DNA of 64,000 nucleotides, taken from assembly GCA_024305405.1 (NCBI GenBank), contig JAKNDB010000088.1:924001-988000 (forward strand), given 5' to 3'. Under the pieces are notes generated by a model, which was given only the letters and a program-made list of their open reading frames with translations, made no database searches and was not told the origin of the DNA. The translations under genes were made by a program, and so were the position numbers. Source of the stretch: Dirofilaria immitis (lineage: Eukaryota; Nematoda; Chromadorea; Rhabditida; Onchocercidae). The stretch's first letter is position 1; each line of letters begins with the position of its first letter. Below, one piece after another: positions 27,746 through 40,338 of this stretch.

Positions 27746-28819
27746 TTTTCTATTTTTCTTTTCCATTTATTTCATTCACTATTTCATCTATCTTAATCAT
27801 TCGTTCTTTCTTTTCTCATTCTTTTCACATTTCTAATATTTTAAATTTCACACTCTCTCCAAAACATACAGTAGTAAAATAATGAATCGCTCGAAATTTG
27901 CATTTATTTCTCCAAAACGAAAGTTGTTGTTCAATAAGTTTTAAGTAAACAATTAAACCAACGATATCCATTTCCTATCATTCATCATCAATTTGATCAA
28001 ACTACTATTTACTATTTATTTAAACTTATTCCTATTTTAATTTTATTTGATAATAAAAATAGGGAAAGAAAGAAATGAAAGGGAAAAGAAATTATTAATA
28101 ATAATAAAAATAATAATAATAATATTAATAAATATTGATAAAATCAAAAAAACTGGAAGTTTATTTTATTTCCAAAAATTTTTATTATTAAAAAAAAATT
28201 TATTAATTGCAAAAAAATATTTAATTGTAATTAAATTTAATTTATTAATATTAAATTAGAAATTTGCATAAAAAATTTTAAATAAAATTAATTAAATTTA
28301 AAGTAATATGTATATTCTATGATAATAGTATCATCTTTTTATTATCATATAATATATTATTGTGTTACTAAAACTTATTGTTTTAATTTTCATTTAAAAT
28401 ATTTTCTATTTGAAAAATATATTATTTTAAACAAAATTTCAAATAGAAATTTTATTTGAATAAAAAATTAGACTTTAAAATATTTTAAAACGGATGAAAT
28501 ATTTTTAATTTAAAATTAATTTTAAATGACATTAAAATATTTTTATCAATGCTACTACTGTAAATTTTTAATCAAATTCGTATTTATTTTATTTTTAAAA
28601 AATGAAAAAATTAATAATAAAAATTTTTTTCTTTACTAAAAATAACATAAAAATTTTGCAAATTTGTTAAATTTATTGAAATAATTCATTTCTCTTTTCA
28701 ATTACTTATTTTTAATAAAAATTTAATTAATAAAATTTATTTGACTAAAATATCCAATTATTAAAAGAATTGGAATGAGCAAAAAAAAAGAGCAAATACT
28801 TTCCGGAAGTACGGAATAT

Positions 28820-29042
28820 ACTTTTTTTTTTGTTTTGCCACCGTGGAAAACCTTTGACCTCTCAGTTGTACCTCATCCTATCAACACCTGAGTGCTACTC
28901 CAATGTCATCTATTCATTCATTTTGCCTAGCTCACCAATCTTATATTTATGCTCTCATCCACATTCCAACCTTTTTCCAACTTATAACTATGAATGCAGG
29001 AAGATGATGCACTTAACTTCGAGGGCAACAGAACGGAAATAA
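28820..29042. other. Pyrimidine-biased less AT-rich island, unexplained
   Basis: C is unusually common on the plus strand compared with its surroundings. A 70-codon plus-strand open frame crosses it but looks compositional (Ser/Pro/Tyr/Leu), with no domain and no splice context. It could be a conserved non-coding element or a decayed exon. Confidence 0.25.
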
Positions 29043-30374
29043 AATCAGATAAAATAAAAGTAACCGGATGACGATGAATAAAAGATTCAATTTTTGGGAA
29101 TCAAGATTTCACGAGATTTTTATTTAAGGCATTGCATGGAATATATTGACTGATTAATTTAAGCATTAAAATTTTGTCAAGGGAGCAAGATGAAAATAGT
29201 AGCATAAGAAAATGGTGTCAATTTGAAACTGATGAATAAGAGATTTCGATTTTTGGCAAATCAAGATTCAACGCAAATTTTTATGCAAATCTTAATATCA
29301 ATCGATCTATTGATAAATAATCATGGAATTTGTTTTTATCATGGTTATAATTTTTCTTGTGTGTTCAGTAAATGACTAATCGAATAATTAAAGGGTGATA
29401 ATATAAGTGACGGATGATAATTAAATGGTGATAAAATAGAGCGATAATAAAGCAATTACTTAATCAAATTTTATTTAATTTACATTGATCGAATTATTCT
29501 AACATAAATAAATAATTTAAGAAAATTTCTCTGAAAACTTTATTGAACTGATAAGCTTCTTTTAATGAACAATTTTACAAAAAGAAAAAACTTTTTCGTT
29601 GAAAGTTTTTATTTCTCTTTAATTTATATCAATTTAAAACCATAAAAAATATCATTCAATTTATAATCAACAAAAGATTATGATAAATATATTTTATATC
29701 ATTTTTTCACTCAATTGATTATATCAAAAAAACAATAAAAGAATAAAGATGATAAATGAAATTGATAAATATTTTATATCATTTTTTTCACTCAATTGAT
29801 TTCATCAGAAAATAATAAGAAAATCAAAGTGTTAAATGAAATCATTGAATTGATTATATCGGGAAAGAATGATACAATCAAAGTGTTAAATGATATATCA
29901 CAAATAATTAATTTCATTTCTGATAAAAATATTTTTGATTAACTGTTTTCATTGAATGCGGTATGGTATTTTGGCGGAGATACTTCTTATTGATAAGATG
30001 AAAGGAAATCTTACTTAAGCAACTTAGTTATGGTTATTTAGTGACTATATATTTAAGCATATTAATTAGCTCAAATATGTATGCTTTGTTTGCTGAAAAG
30101 ATTTAGAAAATTTACCGCAAAAGGTATATTATACCTTCTCGTCCGTATGCTTTTGCTTATTATCTCTTTTCTTTTTTTTTTTTTCCTCACCAATCTAGTC
30201 AACATGACAAAGTTTGACAAGTCGAGAGTTTACCATAAATTATTTACCCTTCTTTTCTTGCCAAAGTTTGAAGAAAAAAAAGATGGAAAAAGTAATAGTT
30301 ACTAAATGATTTTAATAAATTTAAATATAATTTTGTATATCAAATTTTAAAGAAAATAAGAAAAGATTCATAAA

Positions 30375-30560
30375 TTATCACAAATCTATCGTAATAATTT
30401 TATGATTACGATAATAATTCTATCGTAATGGTTTTATGATTGCGGTAATAATTTTATGATTACGATAACAATTCTATCGTAATGGTTTTATGATTACGGT
30501 AATAATTTTATGATTACGATAATAATTCTATCGTAATAATTTTATGATTACGATAAAAAA
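30375..30560. repeat. Palindromic tandem repeat of ATTACGAT/ATCGTAAT
   Basis: Units TTTTATGATTACGATAATAA and TTCTATCGTAAT alternate over about 185 bp. ATTACGAT and ATCGTAAT are reverse complements, so each unit is a potential hairpin and the array could form several stem-loops. Confidence 0.85.
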
Positions 30561-31984
30561 TTTCTGCTCTATCGTTTTTTTAGATTTCAATTTATAATTT
30601 TAACCAATTATTAATTGACCATAAAAAAATAACAAACAGAATTTTTCATTTCATCTTAATTTTCAATTTAAATTTTTAAATTCAATTAAATTAATAATTT
30701 CACTTATTTACATTATGCAAAATAATTTTTTGCTATTTGTTTTTATGCGATGAATAAAAGTTAAAATCATTCAATAATATTATCAAATGGAAAAAAAAAG
30801 TAAATAAATAATTGTTTTGCATAAACGAAAAATTTTAATAATTTCCTAAATTTATTTACTGAATTACTAAAAAAAAAAAAGAATCGTCGAATTATTAAAT
30901 TATAATTTATATAATTTAATTCGTACAAAGCCATTTATTTATTTTTTATTTTAGGATGTATGAATTTGTAGTATCAAATTCTTTTTTTCTTATTTGTTTT
31001 GAATTTAAAAACATTTATTTAAAAAATTTCATTGCGCAATTTTATTTATTTATTAAATAGATAAGCAAAAAAAAATAAAATGGTTCGATTATGTTTATAA
31101 TCGAATTATTTATTTATTTATTTTTTAATTTCATATAAATTATATTTATAATTTGATAATGAAAAAAAAAAAAAATTGTAAGATTGTCAAATATTCGACG
31201 TTTTTTTTAGTTTGTTATTTTTTTGAAAATATCAATTTTGTATTTATATCTTTTAATTTCTAATTTTCTTTTTAATTTCTAATTTTGCTTTTTAATTTCT
31301 AAATTTTTTTTTCTTAGCGAAAAAGAAGGATGAATTTATCGATTAGAAATATAAAATTGATTTAATAAATGATAAAAGCGCTGATAAAATAAAAATTTAT
31401 TAAATTAATTTTTTCAATCTAAATCAATAAATTAATTTTTTATCAATTTTGATAAATTAATTAAATCAATTAATTATGAAAGATAAGAAAAAATCAATAA
31501 ATAATAATATCACCAAATTATAAATGCAAATTAATTAAAAAATAAAAAAAAAGCCAATAATTGTTGAGAGGAAAAAAAAAGAAAAGAAAAAGGAAGTATT
31601 CTCGACTTTCTCGTTATTATTAACTCATTTATTTAATTAAGTAAACAAATGCTATTAGCAATTTTAACATCAAAAGATTTTCTTATTTGTTAAGCAAAAA
31701 GAAAAAAAATCTTTTACTTTGACCATTTCTAGCATTTCTGAGATGGATGAATGGTAGATCGTTGAGCAAAGTAACCTTTGACATCCTTAAAGTGGTTCAC
31801 ATTACTTTTGCTTTTTAAGATTCATTCATTTGTACCGCCATATTGCTGCTGACCTTATTTATCTCATTCCATCAATACTACAATTGTTTATTTTATTGAG
31901 GGATAAGATGAATATTCTCATAATTTATATACGTATATTTTTAATACTTCCAATTTATCATATCACTTAAATTTCATTCAAATA

Positions 31985-32345
31985 TTTGATAAATTTATCA
32001 GTATGTTTCTTTTTTCTTGTAAATTTTATCGTACTATCAGTAAATTTATCAATAAGTTTATCAGTATTCCTTTTTAATAAATTTTATCGCACTATCAATA
32101 AATTTATCAGTACGTTGTTTTTTTTTTTTTTTTTTAGAAATTTAATCATATAATCAATTAATTTATTAGTATGCTTTCAGCATGCTCTTATTTTTTAGAG
32201 ATATTTTTATCACACTATTCAAATAAATTTATCAATATGCTTTTTTTTTTTTGTTAGAAATTTTTGCCATCTAATGAATTTATACATTGGCACACTTTTT
32301 TTCTCTTGACTTTTATCATACTATCAGTAAATTTCTGCGATGTAA
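31985..32345. repeat. Diverged tandem family around TTTATCGTACTATCAGTAAA
   Basis: The motif ATTTTATC[G/A][T/C]ACTATCA[G/A]TAAATTTATCAGTA recurs about every 60 bp with growing divergence and T-run expansions between copies. Confidence 0.7.
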
Positions 32346-32999
32346 TTTTTTTAAATTTCATCGTAGCATTAATGAATTGATTTTTTTTTTGAATTTTAAC
32401 ATAAATTATTAAAAATTTATTGCTACTTTTAATTGATATCTTTTTTAAATTCTTATTTTTTTTTGATATAAATTATTGTATTCTTCTTTTTTTTTTTTTT
32501 TAATTTTATTATTTGTTTAATTGCTTTTTCTCATAAAATTGTTTATCGATAATTTTATTTTGATATATTAATTATAAATCATATTATCTATTTTTTTTTA
32601 TTAAGAATACGCTTATCTAACAAATATTTCATTTAAAAATTAATTATTAATAATAGGAGAAATGAATGATAAATGAGATAATTATTGAAATATTTCATTT
32701 CCTTTTTATTTACATAATAAATTGATGGAATAATCTAATTTTGATAAACGGAAATTTTTCCATTTTCAAATGTCCATGTCCAATACTTCTTTCAATAATA
32801 CTAATTTGAAATATGAATGAAATGAATATGAAGTGAGGAAATAAAATGATTCGACAAATTGATGAAATATGTTGAACAATTGATAATGACAATGATGATG
32901 ATTATTGTTAAGTGAAGTGAAGTGATTTGAAGTGGAGCAATTAAAATTACTAGTAAAAGCAATCATAAATAAATGAATCAAAGAATAAATGAATGACTG

Positions 33000-33410
33000 A
33001 ATAAATGAATGAATGAATCAATCAATCAATCAGTCAATCAAAAATGAATGAATCAAAGAATAAATGAATAGAAAAAAATTAAGAAATGAAAGAATGAATG
33101 AATCAATGAATTAATCAATAAATCAGTCAAAAAATGGATGACTAAAAGAATGAACGAATGAATCATCAATCAATGAATCAATTAATCAAACAAAGAATGA
33201 ATGAATGAATGAATGAATGAATGAATGAAAGATAAATGAATGAACCGAGGAATGAAAGAATGAATGATTGAGTGGATCAATAACTCAATTAATCAATCAA
33301 TAAACCAGTCAAAAAATAGATGACTCAAAGAATGAATGAATGAAATCAATCAATCAACGAATCAATCAATCAATCAAAAATGAATAGATCAAGGAATGAA
33401 ATGAATAGAT
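33000..33410. repeat. GAAT/AATC tetranucleotide repeat field
   Basis: Interleaved runs of GAATGAATGAAT and CAATCAATCAAT cover 400 bp, with a longer recurring block (AATCAGTCAAAAAATG followed by GACT, or close variants) near 33.12 and 33.31 kb. Confidence 0.85.
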
Positions 33411-33509
33411 AACAAATATGGTATTATTATAAATTGAATGAAAAGGAATGTGCTGCGCATCATATAATTTTGGATAAAAATTTGCATACATATTTATCGT
33501 TATTTTCTC

Positions 33510-33905
33510 ATCCACTTAATCATAATTAATAATTATGATAACAATGATAATAACAGTAATAGCAATAATAATAATAATAACAATAGTACTCATTAAAATA
33601 ATAATAACAATAATAGCTGGAACATATGGTTTTAACTATAGAAAATTACGGTAGTCGCATATATTCTTTCATTTTACCAATTGTAACAAATAAATCAATT
33701 AATATTAATTAAGGCATTTTTAGAAATAAGAAAAACATTCTTGGAAAATATCACTTAATCATAGTTAATAATGGTGATAATAATGATAACAGTAATAATA
33801 TTAGAGATAATAATTGGAACATATGGTTTGAACTTCACAAATTATAGTAATCGCATGTTCTTTCATTTTACCGATTGCAAGCAATAAATCAATTAATATT
33901 AATTA
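33510..33905. repeat. Two diverged copies of a ~200-bp unit
   Basis: Both copies run from CTTAATCATA[A/G]TTAATAAT, through an AATAATAAT/GATAATAA stretch, to GGAACATATGGTTT, then TTCTTTCATTTTACC and AATAAATCAATTAATATTAA. Confidence 0.8.
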
Positions 33906-35454
33906 ATTACAAATATAACATTCGACGATAGAAATGAAATAAATATTTCGAAATTATGCAAATATAAAATCAAAATATAATACAAGAAATACTTTTATAA
34001 TAAGAAATGAAATAATCAATAAGATTAAAATAGCAAAATGACAAAAAAAATTGATAAGAAGAAAAAGAGATTTGATTAGGAAAAATTTTTATTTATTATC
34101 AAATATATTTGCTAACATTTGAACCAAATAAAAAAAATGAAATTTCGAACTTTTAATTGAAATAAATATTGTCAAATTCAACAATGGCGATACAATCATC
34201 GTTCTTAAAAAGTTTACAATTGCAAATTGTAAAATTGCTTCTGTAATCATGTAAACTTACAACTTTGTAAACTTTTCTTTTCATTTCTTGTTTATTTAAA
34301 AATTGCGAAATAATTTCAACTATTTCGGATTTTTAAAATGAACTTATTGAAAAATTTTTTTCTTTCAATAATCGTAAAATTTGAAATATTTTGCTTAAAT
34401 ATATTTTATTATCAAATATGCTCGTTAACATTTGAATTAAATTAAAAAATGAAATTTCAAACTTTTAATAGAAATTAAATATTTCTTCTTCTTAATAAAA
34501 TAATTCATAGCAATAATATAGTATAGATATTTTTTTAAAAAAAAAAGCAAGGATTTTTAAAAAAATATATTAACATGTATTTGATAAAAAAGAAGGAAAG
34601 AAACAAAATTAATTTCATCATTTAGAGATATTTTCAAAATTTGAAAAATTTCGTAAAACTTTTTTTCTTTCTTATTTTTTTGTTTTTATTTTACACAATT
34701 TTTACAGCCAAAAATTTCTAAAATATTTTATTAAAAGAAGTGAAAGGAGGAAAAAAAGTGAAATAAAATTTTTTCGCCAGTTTTTTGTTATATTATAAAA
34801 AAGATTGATATTCCATTTTTTTCTTTTTCTTTTTTTAAATTTCTTTTATATTAAAAAATTTCATTTTTTAGAATACGGTATAGAAATTAGAATACCGTAT
34901 ATTTCGTTTGTCCTTCTACCGTACTTGTTTGTTAGTTAGTTTTTTTTGTCTCAAATAAATTTTTCTTTTTTCTTTTAATCCTTTCTAATTTCGATTAATA
35001 AAATCTTTCGAAAACAAAAAAAACGAAAAAACGAGTTAGGGAAATTTAATTTAAAGGGAAAAAAAATTTTTATTATTTTTATCAAATGATTACGGTATAT
35101 TGTTAAGTGCTCTCATTTTAATATTATCGCTAATACGATAGCAGTCAATCTATTTGAAAATATTCTGAAATTTTATTAGGACAAAAAAATGAAAGAGAAA
35201 AAGAAGGATAAATAAAAAAAAAATATTTTCATTTCATTTTTTGCTCATCCAAATTTTCTCATTTTTTTTGTCCTTCTACCGTACATTCTGCGTTTATTCG
35301 TAGTTTCTGTCCTTAATTTGAACATTTAGAATTAAGGCGAGAAAAATAACTTTGCATCACTTGTTCCCTTGTAAATTTAGTCTTATTGAAGATAGATATT
35401 GAAGAAGTAATTTTTTTCTTGAAATGAAGAAAGCAGCTGATAGAATGAATCTAA

Positions 35455-35770
35455 TATATGTTCAAGTGGACAGGATGGGAAAAAGAAAAAAGGAAAGAAA
35501 TCCTGATGAGTGAGACGAAATGATTTGATATGTTTAGCTCAAGTGGTTTTATTTTTTGCCTTAAAAAAAAAGAAGGAAAAACGAGCCAAGAATGATTTTT
35601 AAGATGTTCAATTCAAGTGGTGACTAGCATGCATGAGCGGTCGGTCGATAGATTAAAAATGAGCCAAGAATAAGTAAAATTGATTGATGTAATAATAGAA
35701 GAAGAAAGGGAAAAGAAAAAAAAGTGAAAGAAGAAATGACAGATGTTCATTTCATTTAAAGTGGCTCTTT
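35455..35770 (+). promoter_or_regulatory. Cluster of NK-2-type binding boxes (TCAAGTGG)
   Basis: Three exact TCAAGTGG octamers lie at 35462-35469, 35539-35546 and 35613-35620, all in the same orientation. A TAAAGTGG variant follows near 35756. TCAAGTGG is the classical high-affinity site of tinman/Nkx2 homeodomains. The block also has a duplicated GAGCCAAGAAT (near 35583 and 35660) and a CAGCTG E-box near 35434. It lies about 15 kb downstream of the NK-2 gene. Enhancer function is inference. The boxes themselves are read directly. Confidence 0.4.
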
Positions 35771-35782
35771 CAAATCATCTTC

Positions 35783-35822
35783 TCACGATCCTCATCATCA
35801 TCATCATCACCATCATCGCTTT
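35783..35822. repeat. ATC/CAT short repeat
   Basis: CATCATCATCATCATC with a CACCATCATCG end. Confidence 0.85.
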
Positions 35823-35937
35823 GATGATAATTTTATTCTCTTCCAACAATCTTAATAATAATTGATAATAAATGTAATGGTAATGATGATGATAATAACA
35901 ATAATCCTATCAAGTTTAATATTAAAAAAGGATTATA

Positions 35938-35938
35938 A

Positions 35939-35980
<42 letters not shown>

Positions 35981-35982
35981 CA
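35938..35982. repeat. ATT trinucleotide repeat
   Basis: About fourteen uninterrupted ATT units. The flanks on both sides share AATAATCCTATCAAGTTTAAT, so this is also part of a local duplication (35.89-36.06 kb). Confidence 0.9.
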
Positions 35983-37581
35983 TCTCCTTTTATTTTATTT
36001 TCTTTTAAAAATTTTTTAATATTAATAATCCTATCAAGTTTAATAAAAGAAAATGGATTAAAATATCATCATTATCATTATTATCATTTTAAGATCGAAG
36101 AATAATCATCATTGTTAACTTACGAATTTTTTTTTTTTTGAAGTACTTGAAGATAAAAATTGAAAATTTGGCTCAGGAAAAGAAGATTGCTAGAAGTTGG
36201 TGTACGGTATTACTAATATCTTTTGATATATATTTTGTAATTCAGTAATTCATTATTTCGATAAAATGAACAAAAAACAAAAAGAAAAAAAAGAATTATT
36301 TCTAATAAATAATTAACTCAAAATTTTTCAATTAATTAATATTTTAATTATATAATTAAAATATGGAAAGGAAAAAAAAAATGAAAAATCCCAAATACAT
36401 CTAAATAGAAATTTGTACGGTTGATCACATATTATCACTTAATTTCATGTCAAATTTATCACCTAAGCAAATGATAAATTGTGGAAACAAATTTTTATTA
36501 TCGCACAAATATATTCTTAAATTTGAAGTTTTCAATCAATGCACGATTAATTAATAGATTATCGATCAAAAAGTTTGAAACGATTCGTTGATTAATTTAG
36601 GAATTAAAAGTTTTTAAATTAAAATTATATTTTATACTGTAAATTTTTATCAAAATTTATTTATAAATGTGATAAACATTTTAATCAATAAATATTTGAT
36701 AAAAATCAATCAATTAATCGATTGTTAATAAATAATCAAAAATAAGTTATCAAATAAAGTTAGCATCATAAATTAAATAAAAATAAGAAATTAACAATGA
36801 TTCCAATTATAATTAGCCAATCATCGATTAGCTAATTAGTGAATCTTAGCTTAACCTTTCCTATTTGATCATGTAAAATTTAATTTAATCAATTACCGGA
36901 ATATAACAATGATAACATATTATCAACTAAAATAACGTTATCATTATCATATTTACCTATTTGATCATATAAAATTTTAAATGTTCCAATGATATATGAT
37001 ATGATATTTGTTAATTCATTTCTATGCACAATAAATTCAATTTATCTGTTTTTAATCGATACATATAATTTGTTAAACTTTCCTTCTATTTTTGATAATC
37101 TCCTTATTGTTTACTTAATTTTGCATTTACTAATTTTAAGTTTTGTTTGGAAAAAGCTTTTTTATCAGTCAAAAATTTATCTTATCAAATTTAAACAATA
37201 GAAGTAAAACTGAGGGAGAGAGAGAGAGAGATAGAAGAAGAAAAAGAAAATCCATCCTAAATCATTTTTTTGCTTAGTGATAAAAACTTTTTATCATCGA
37301 AAGCTTATCCTATCAATTCATAGATAATACAGAAGACAGACTTATTTTAAATCATTTTTTTTTATTTTTTAGAATAAAAAGTTTTCCGTATCGATCAAAA
37401 ATTTTATCAATCATAAATAATGGAATGAAAAAAAAGAAAAGAAAGGAAAAAATTTCACAGCTAAATATTCGAAGTTAGCGGAAATAAAAAAAAAAAAACA
37501 GACTGAATACTGAAAGTATGAATTTGTACAGGCAATTTTATATGATTTGTCATCGAAGAGAGTGATCGACAAGAGGTGAGG

Positions 37582-37704
37582 ATGTACTTGAAGCTTGAAG
37601 TTGAACCTGAATTGCCATCTCGAGACTTTTTCATAAATGACACTTGTGGAGAATACTTTTCACACATCCTTTTTGCCTTCGATCAAATCCGAAAACAGAT
37701 TTAA
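37582..37704 (+). CDS. Possible 40-residue open frame, unidentified
   Basis: An ATG-initiated frame begins MYLKLEVEPELPSRDFF and ends FAFDQIRKQI. Its mixed charged and hydrophobic composition differs from the K/N/I-rich background, and the local base composition is less AT-rich. The opposite strand is open too (37461-37667), so the coding strand is unclear. No family is recognised and no intron signals define it. It could be a small gene, an exon or chance. Confidence 0.2.
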   Translation: MYLKLEVEPELPSRDFFINDTCGEYFSHILFAFDQIRKQI

Positions 37705-40338
37705 CGATGATAAAAGAGACTTAAAGTAGACGAACCGATATATATAAGTAGCATTTTTAATCTACTCAAAATAAAAAAAAAAACGAACGAAGAATTCCTA
37801 AAAATTCTTAAAGTACTGTATAAGCAAGCTGTTCAAATTTTTTCATTCATTTATCGTTATCAGTTGATAATTGAAACTTTGAATTGTCGTAAATTGAAAT
37901 AGAATAATTTTAAATTAACCCTGTGAACTTTAATATATATAAATAACAATTTGATTATCTTTAACTAACATTATCAGCTGTCAATTTGTAAAACAATCAT
38001 TTATCAGTTATCATTTCAGAAATTAGTAGTAATAATAATAATGGTGATGGTGAAATATTGTTATAATGATTCAAAATTATTCATTCATTTTGTTATTAGA
38101 ATAAAATTAAAAATGAATAAATGTTTCATTTTAATATAATAGTTTGATATTCATATCATTCAAACAAATCATTTATCAATTATTATTTCACAATAAAACT
38201 TATCAATTTATCATTATAACAAGAATATTGTTATACTTTGTTATAAGATTCTTCGAGACTATCCGCTTGCTTTAGATATATATTCGGTATTTTAATCGTT
38301 AACAATATATAACATCTCTTATGATTTTATTTCTTATCAGTAAATTAATTGTCTTCCGTTTAGTTCATTATTGATTTATGATTAGATAGGCTAATAAATC
38401 CGTTCATCAGAATTTCTCGTTCTCGAAAATTTTTGTTTTTTCGAAAGCATGAGAGAAATAGCGAGAAATAGGAAAAGAATTAAATTAAATATGTGGTAGA
38501 AGTTTATGTGTAATAAATTATTTGTGTATTGTATTTATGCAATAATATATACAAATTAGCATTAAACAATCTAAATTTCAATCAAATTTTTCTCTTACCT
38601 TATCCTTTTGAATTAAATGTAATTTTTTTTCTTTAAATTAAATTAAATTTTTAAATTAAAAAAAAAGTAATATTTATAAATGATTTAAAATGAGTAAACT
38701 TATAAATGATACGGCAAGTAAGCCGAAATAATTATTAATAATTCTATTTGATTCATCTAAATCAAATAATATTCTTCACTTAAATCATTCGATTACATAT
38801 ATAATATTATCTTGCAAAACAATATATTCATTTGCTAGGAAGATATGTAAATTAATCTCACTCAAAAACTATTTGACTCTACAATTTGACACACCAATTT
38901 AATCCGAAACACTAACAAACATTCATGACTGTTGTTTACATCTTTTTTTTCTTATGATTGAATTTGATCAACTAAAACGTAAATAAGATGAAATTTAGTC
39001 ATGTTGGTAATCTAATCGTTTTTTTTTTTTTTTTTTTTTAAGATTTACTCAAGTTCGAGTTTCGAGAATAAGCAATAGCTCAAATTTGATAGATATGTGA
39101 AAGGAGAGGAAATATTAACCATACAGGCAAATACAGTTAGAAGAGTTCTGATATAAAAACGTATCAGATTACTTAAATGTGATTTTGGAAAAGATGTGAA
39201 ATAACACTTCACGTTCTAGTGCACGACTTGAGAGTTGTTGCTGTTATCAAGAAGTTTTTGTGTAAACATATGAAGGATTTCCCTCACCTTCTTATGACAA
39301 GTATCATCATATTTAACGGATATTTTCTACTAAACAAAGAATGGTTAAATAACAGATGAGCTAAGGGACAAATTTAACAGAATTATGATTATCATAAATA
39401 TAAAAATGAAATGAATGATTCTGATTGCAATTTAATAAATGAATAAACTATCATTTAATATTTCCAATATTTAAAAAATGTTCAAAATTTATGAAATAAA
39501 AAGGGAAAAAATAGAAGAAAATGGATTAACATAGAAAAACAAGTAACAATAAACAATGTTTGTTACAGAAAAAAAAAACAAATCATCATGGGAAATTTAC
39601 AGCATTAAATCTGATAATTTCCAAAAAACAAAAAAGCATTCCAAAAAAAATATTACAATAAATTGCAGAAAGAAATGGATGAATTGGAATGTATATATGT
39701 TAATTGTAAAAGTGAAAAGCAAACATGAACATAAGAAATATCCCGTTAATTATTTAAATTAAGGCAATAAAATAAAGCAATACACAGCTAATTACATTTG
39801 TCAACAATTACTAGCTTATTTTTTGATTTGAAAAAAATTGTCAAAACATGTTTAACGTGAATATAAACTCCTACATCTCTAAATCAGGATGACAAACCAA
39901 TATATAAGAAAAAAAAGCTTAAGATAAAAAAATTGATCGAAGGTAAGATTTGTAATAGCAATATATAACATAAATTTTATGTCATCATGCTAATGATTAC
40001 AATAATGAATTTCGGAAAATTGAGTAATCAAATGTTCGTTATGTTTTAAAAATAATGGCAATTTCATTGTTTTCTAAATCAGTAATCTAAAAACTTATTT
40101 CTTCATCAATGTATTTCCATTCCGTCAATCTTCTTAAATTCATTAAATATATGCACGAAAAAGTTCTATCATACGAATGTTTAAATTTAAACTTTGTTTT
40201 CAACCACGCCTATTTTAATTACCTACTTGATGTAGTTATTTGTCATTAAATTAATTCAATGAATATATAATAAAAACTGGTAATTGATGGAAATATCGAA
40301 AAAATCGATATAAAATTTTATATTGAAGCCCATATTTT

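Larger units (their letters stand above)
20510..40338. other. 19.8-kb gene desert rich in repeats
   Basis: There is no gene I can support between the stop of the NK-2 gene and the 3' end of the RRM-Tudor gene. The stretch is AT-rich with many simple and diverged tandem repeats, listed separately. An AATAAA overlaps the NK-2 stop codon and could serve as its polyadenylation signal. Less AT-rich islands lie near 26.17-26.40, 28.82-29.04, 31.73-31.86, 35.45-35.76 and 37.52-37.71 kb. Two of these contain coding-like frames of unknown status, described separately. Deserts beside developmental homeobox genes often hold distal regulatory DNA. Here that is inference. Confidence 0.6.
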
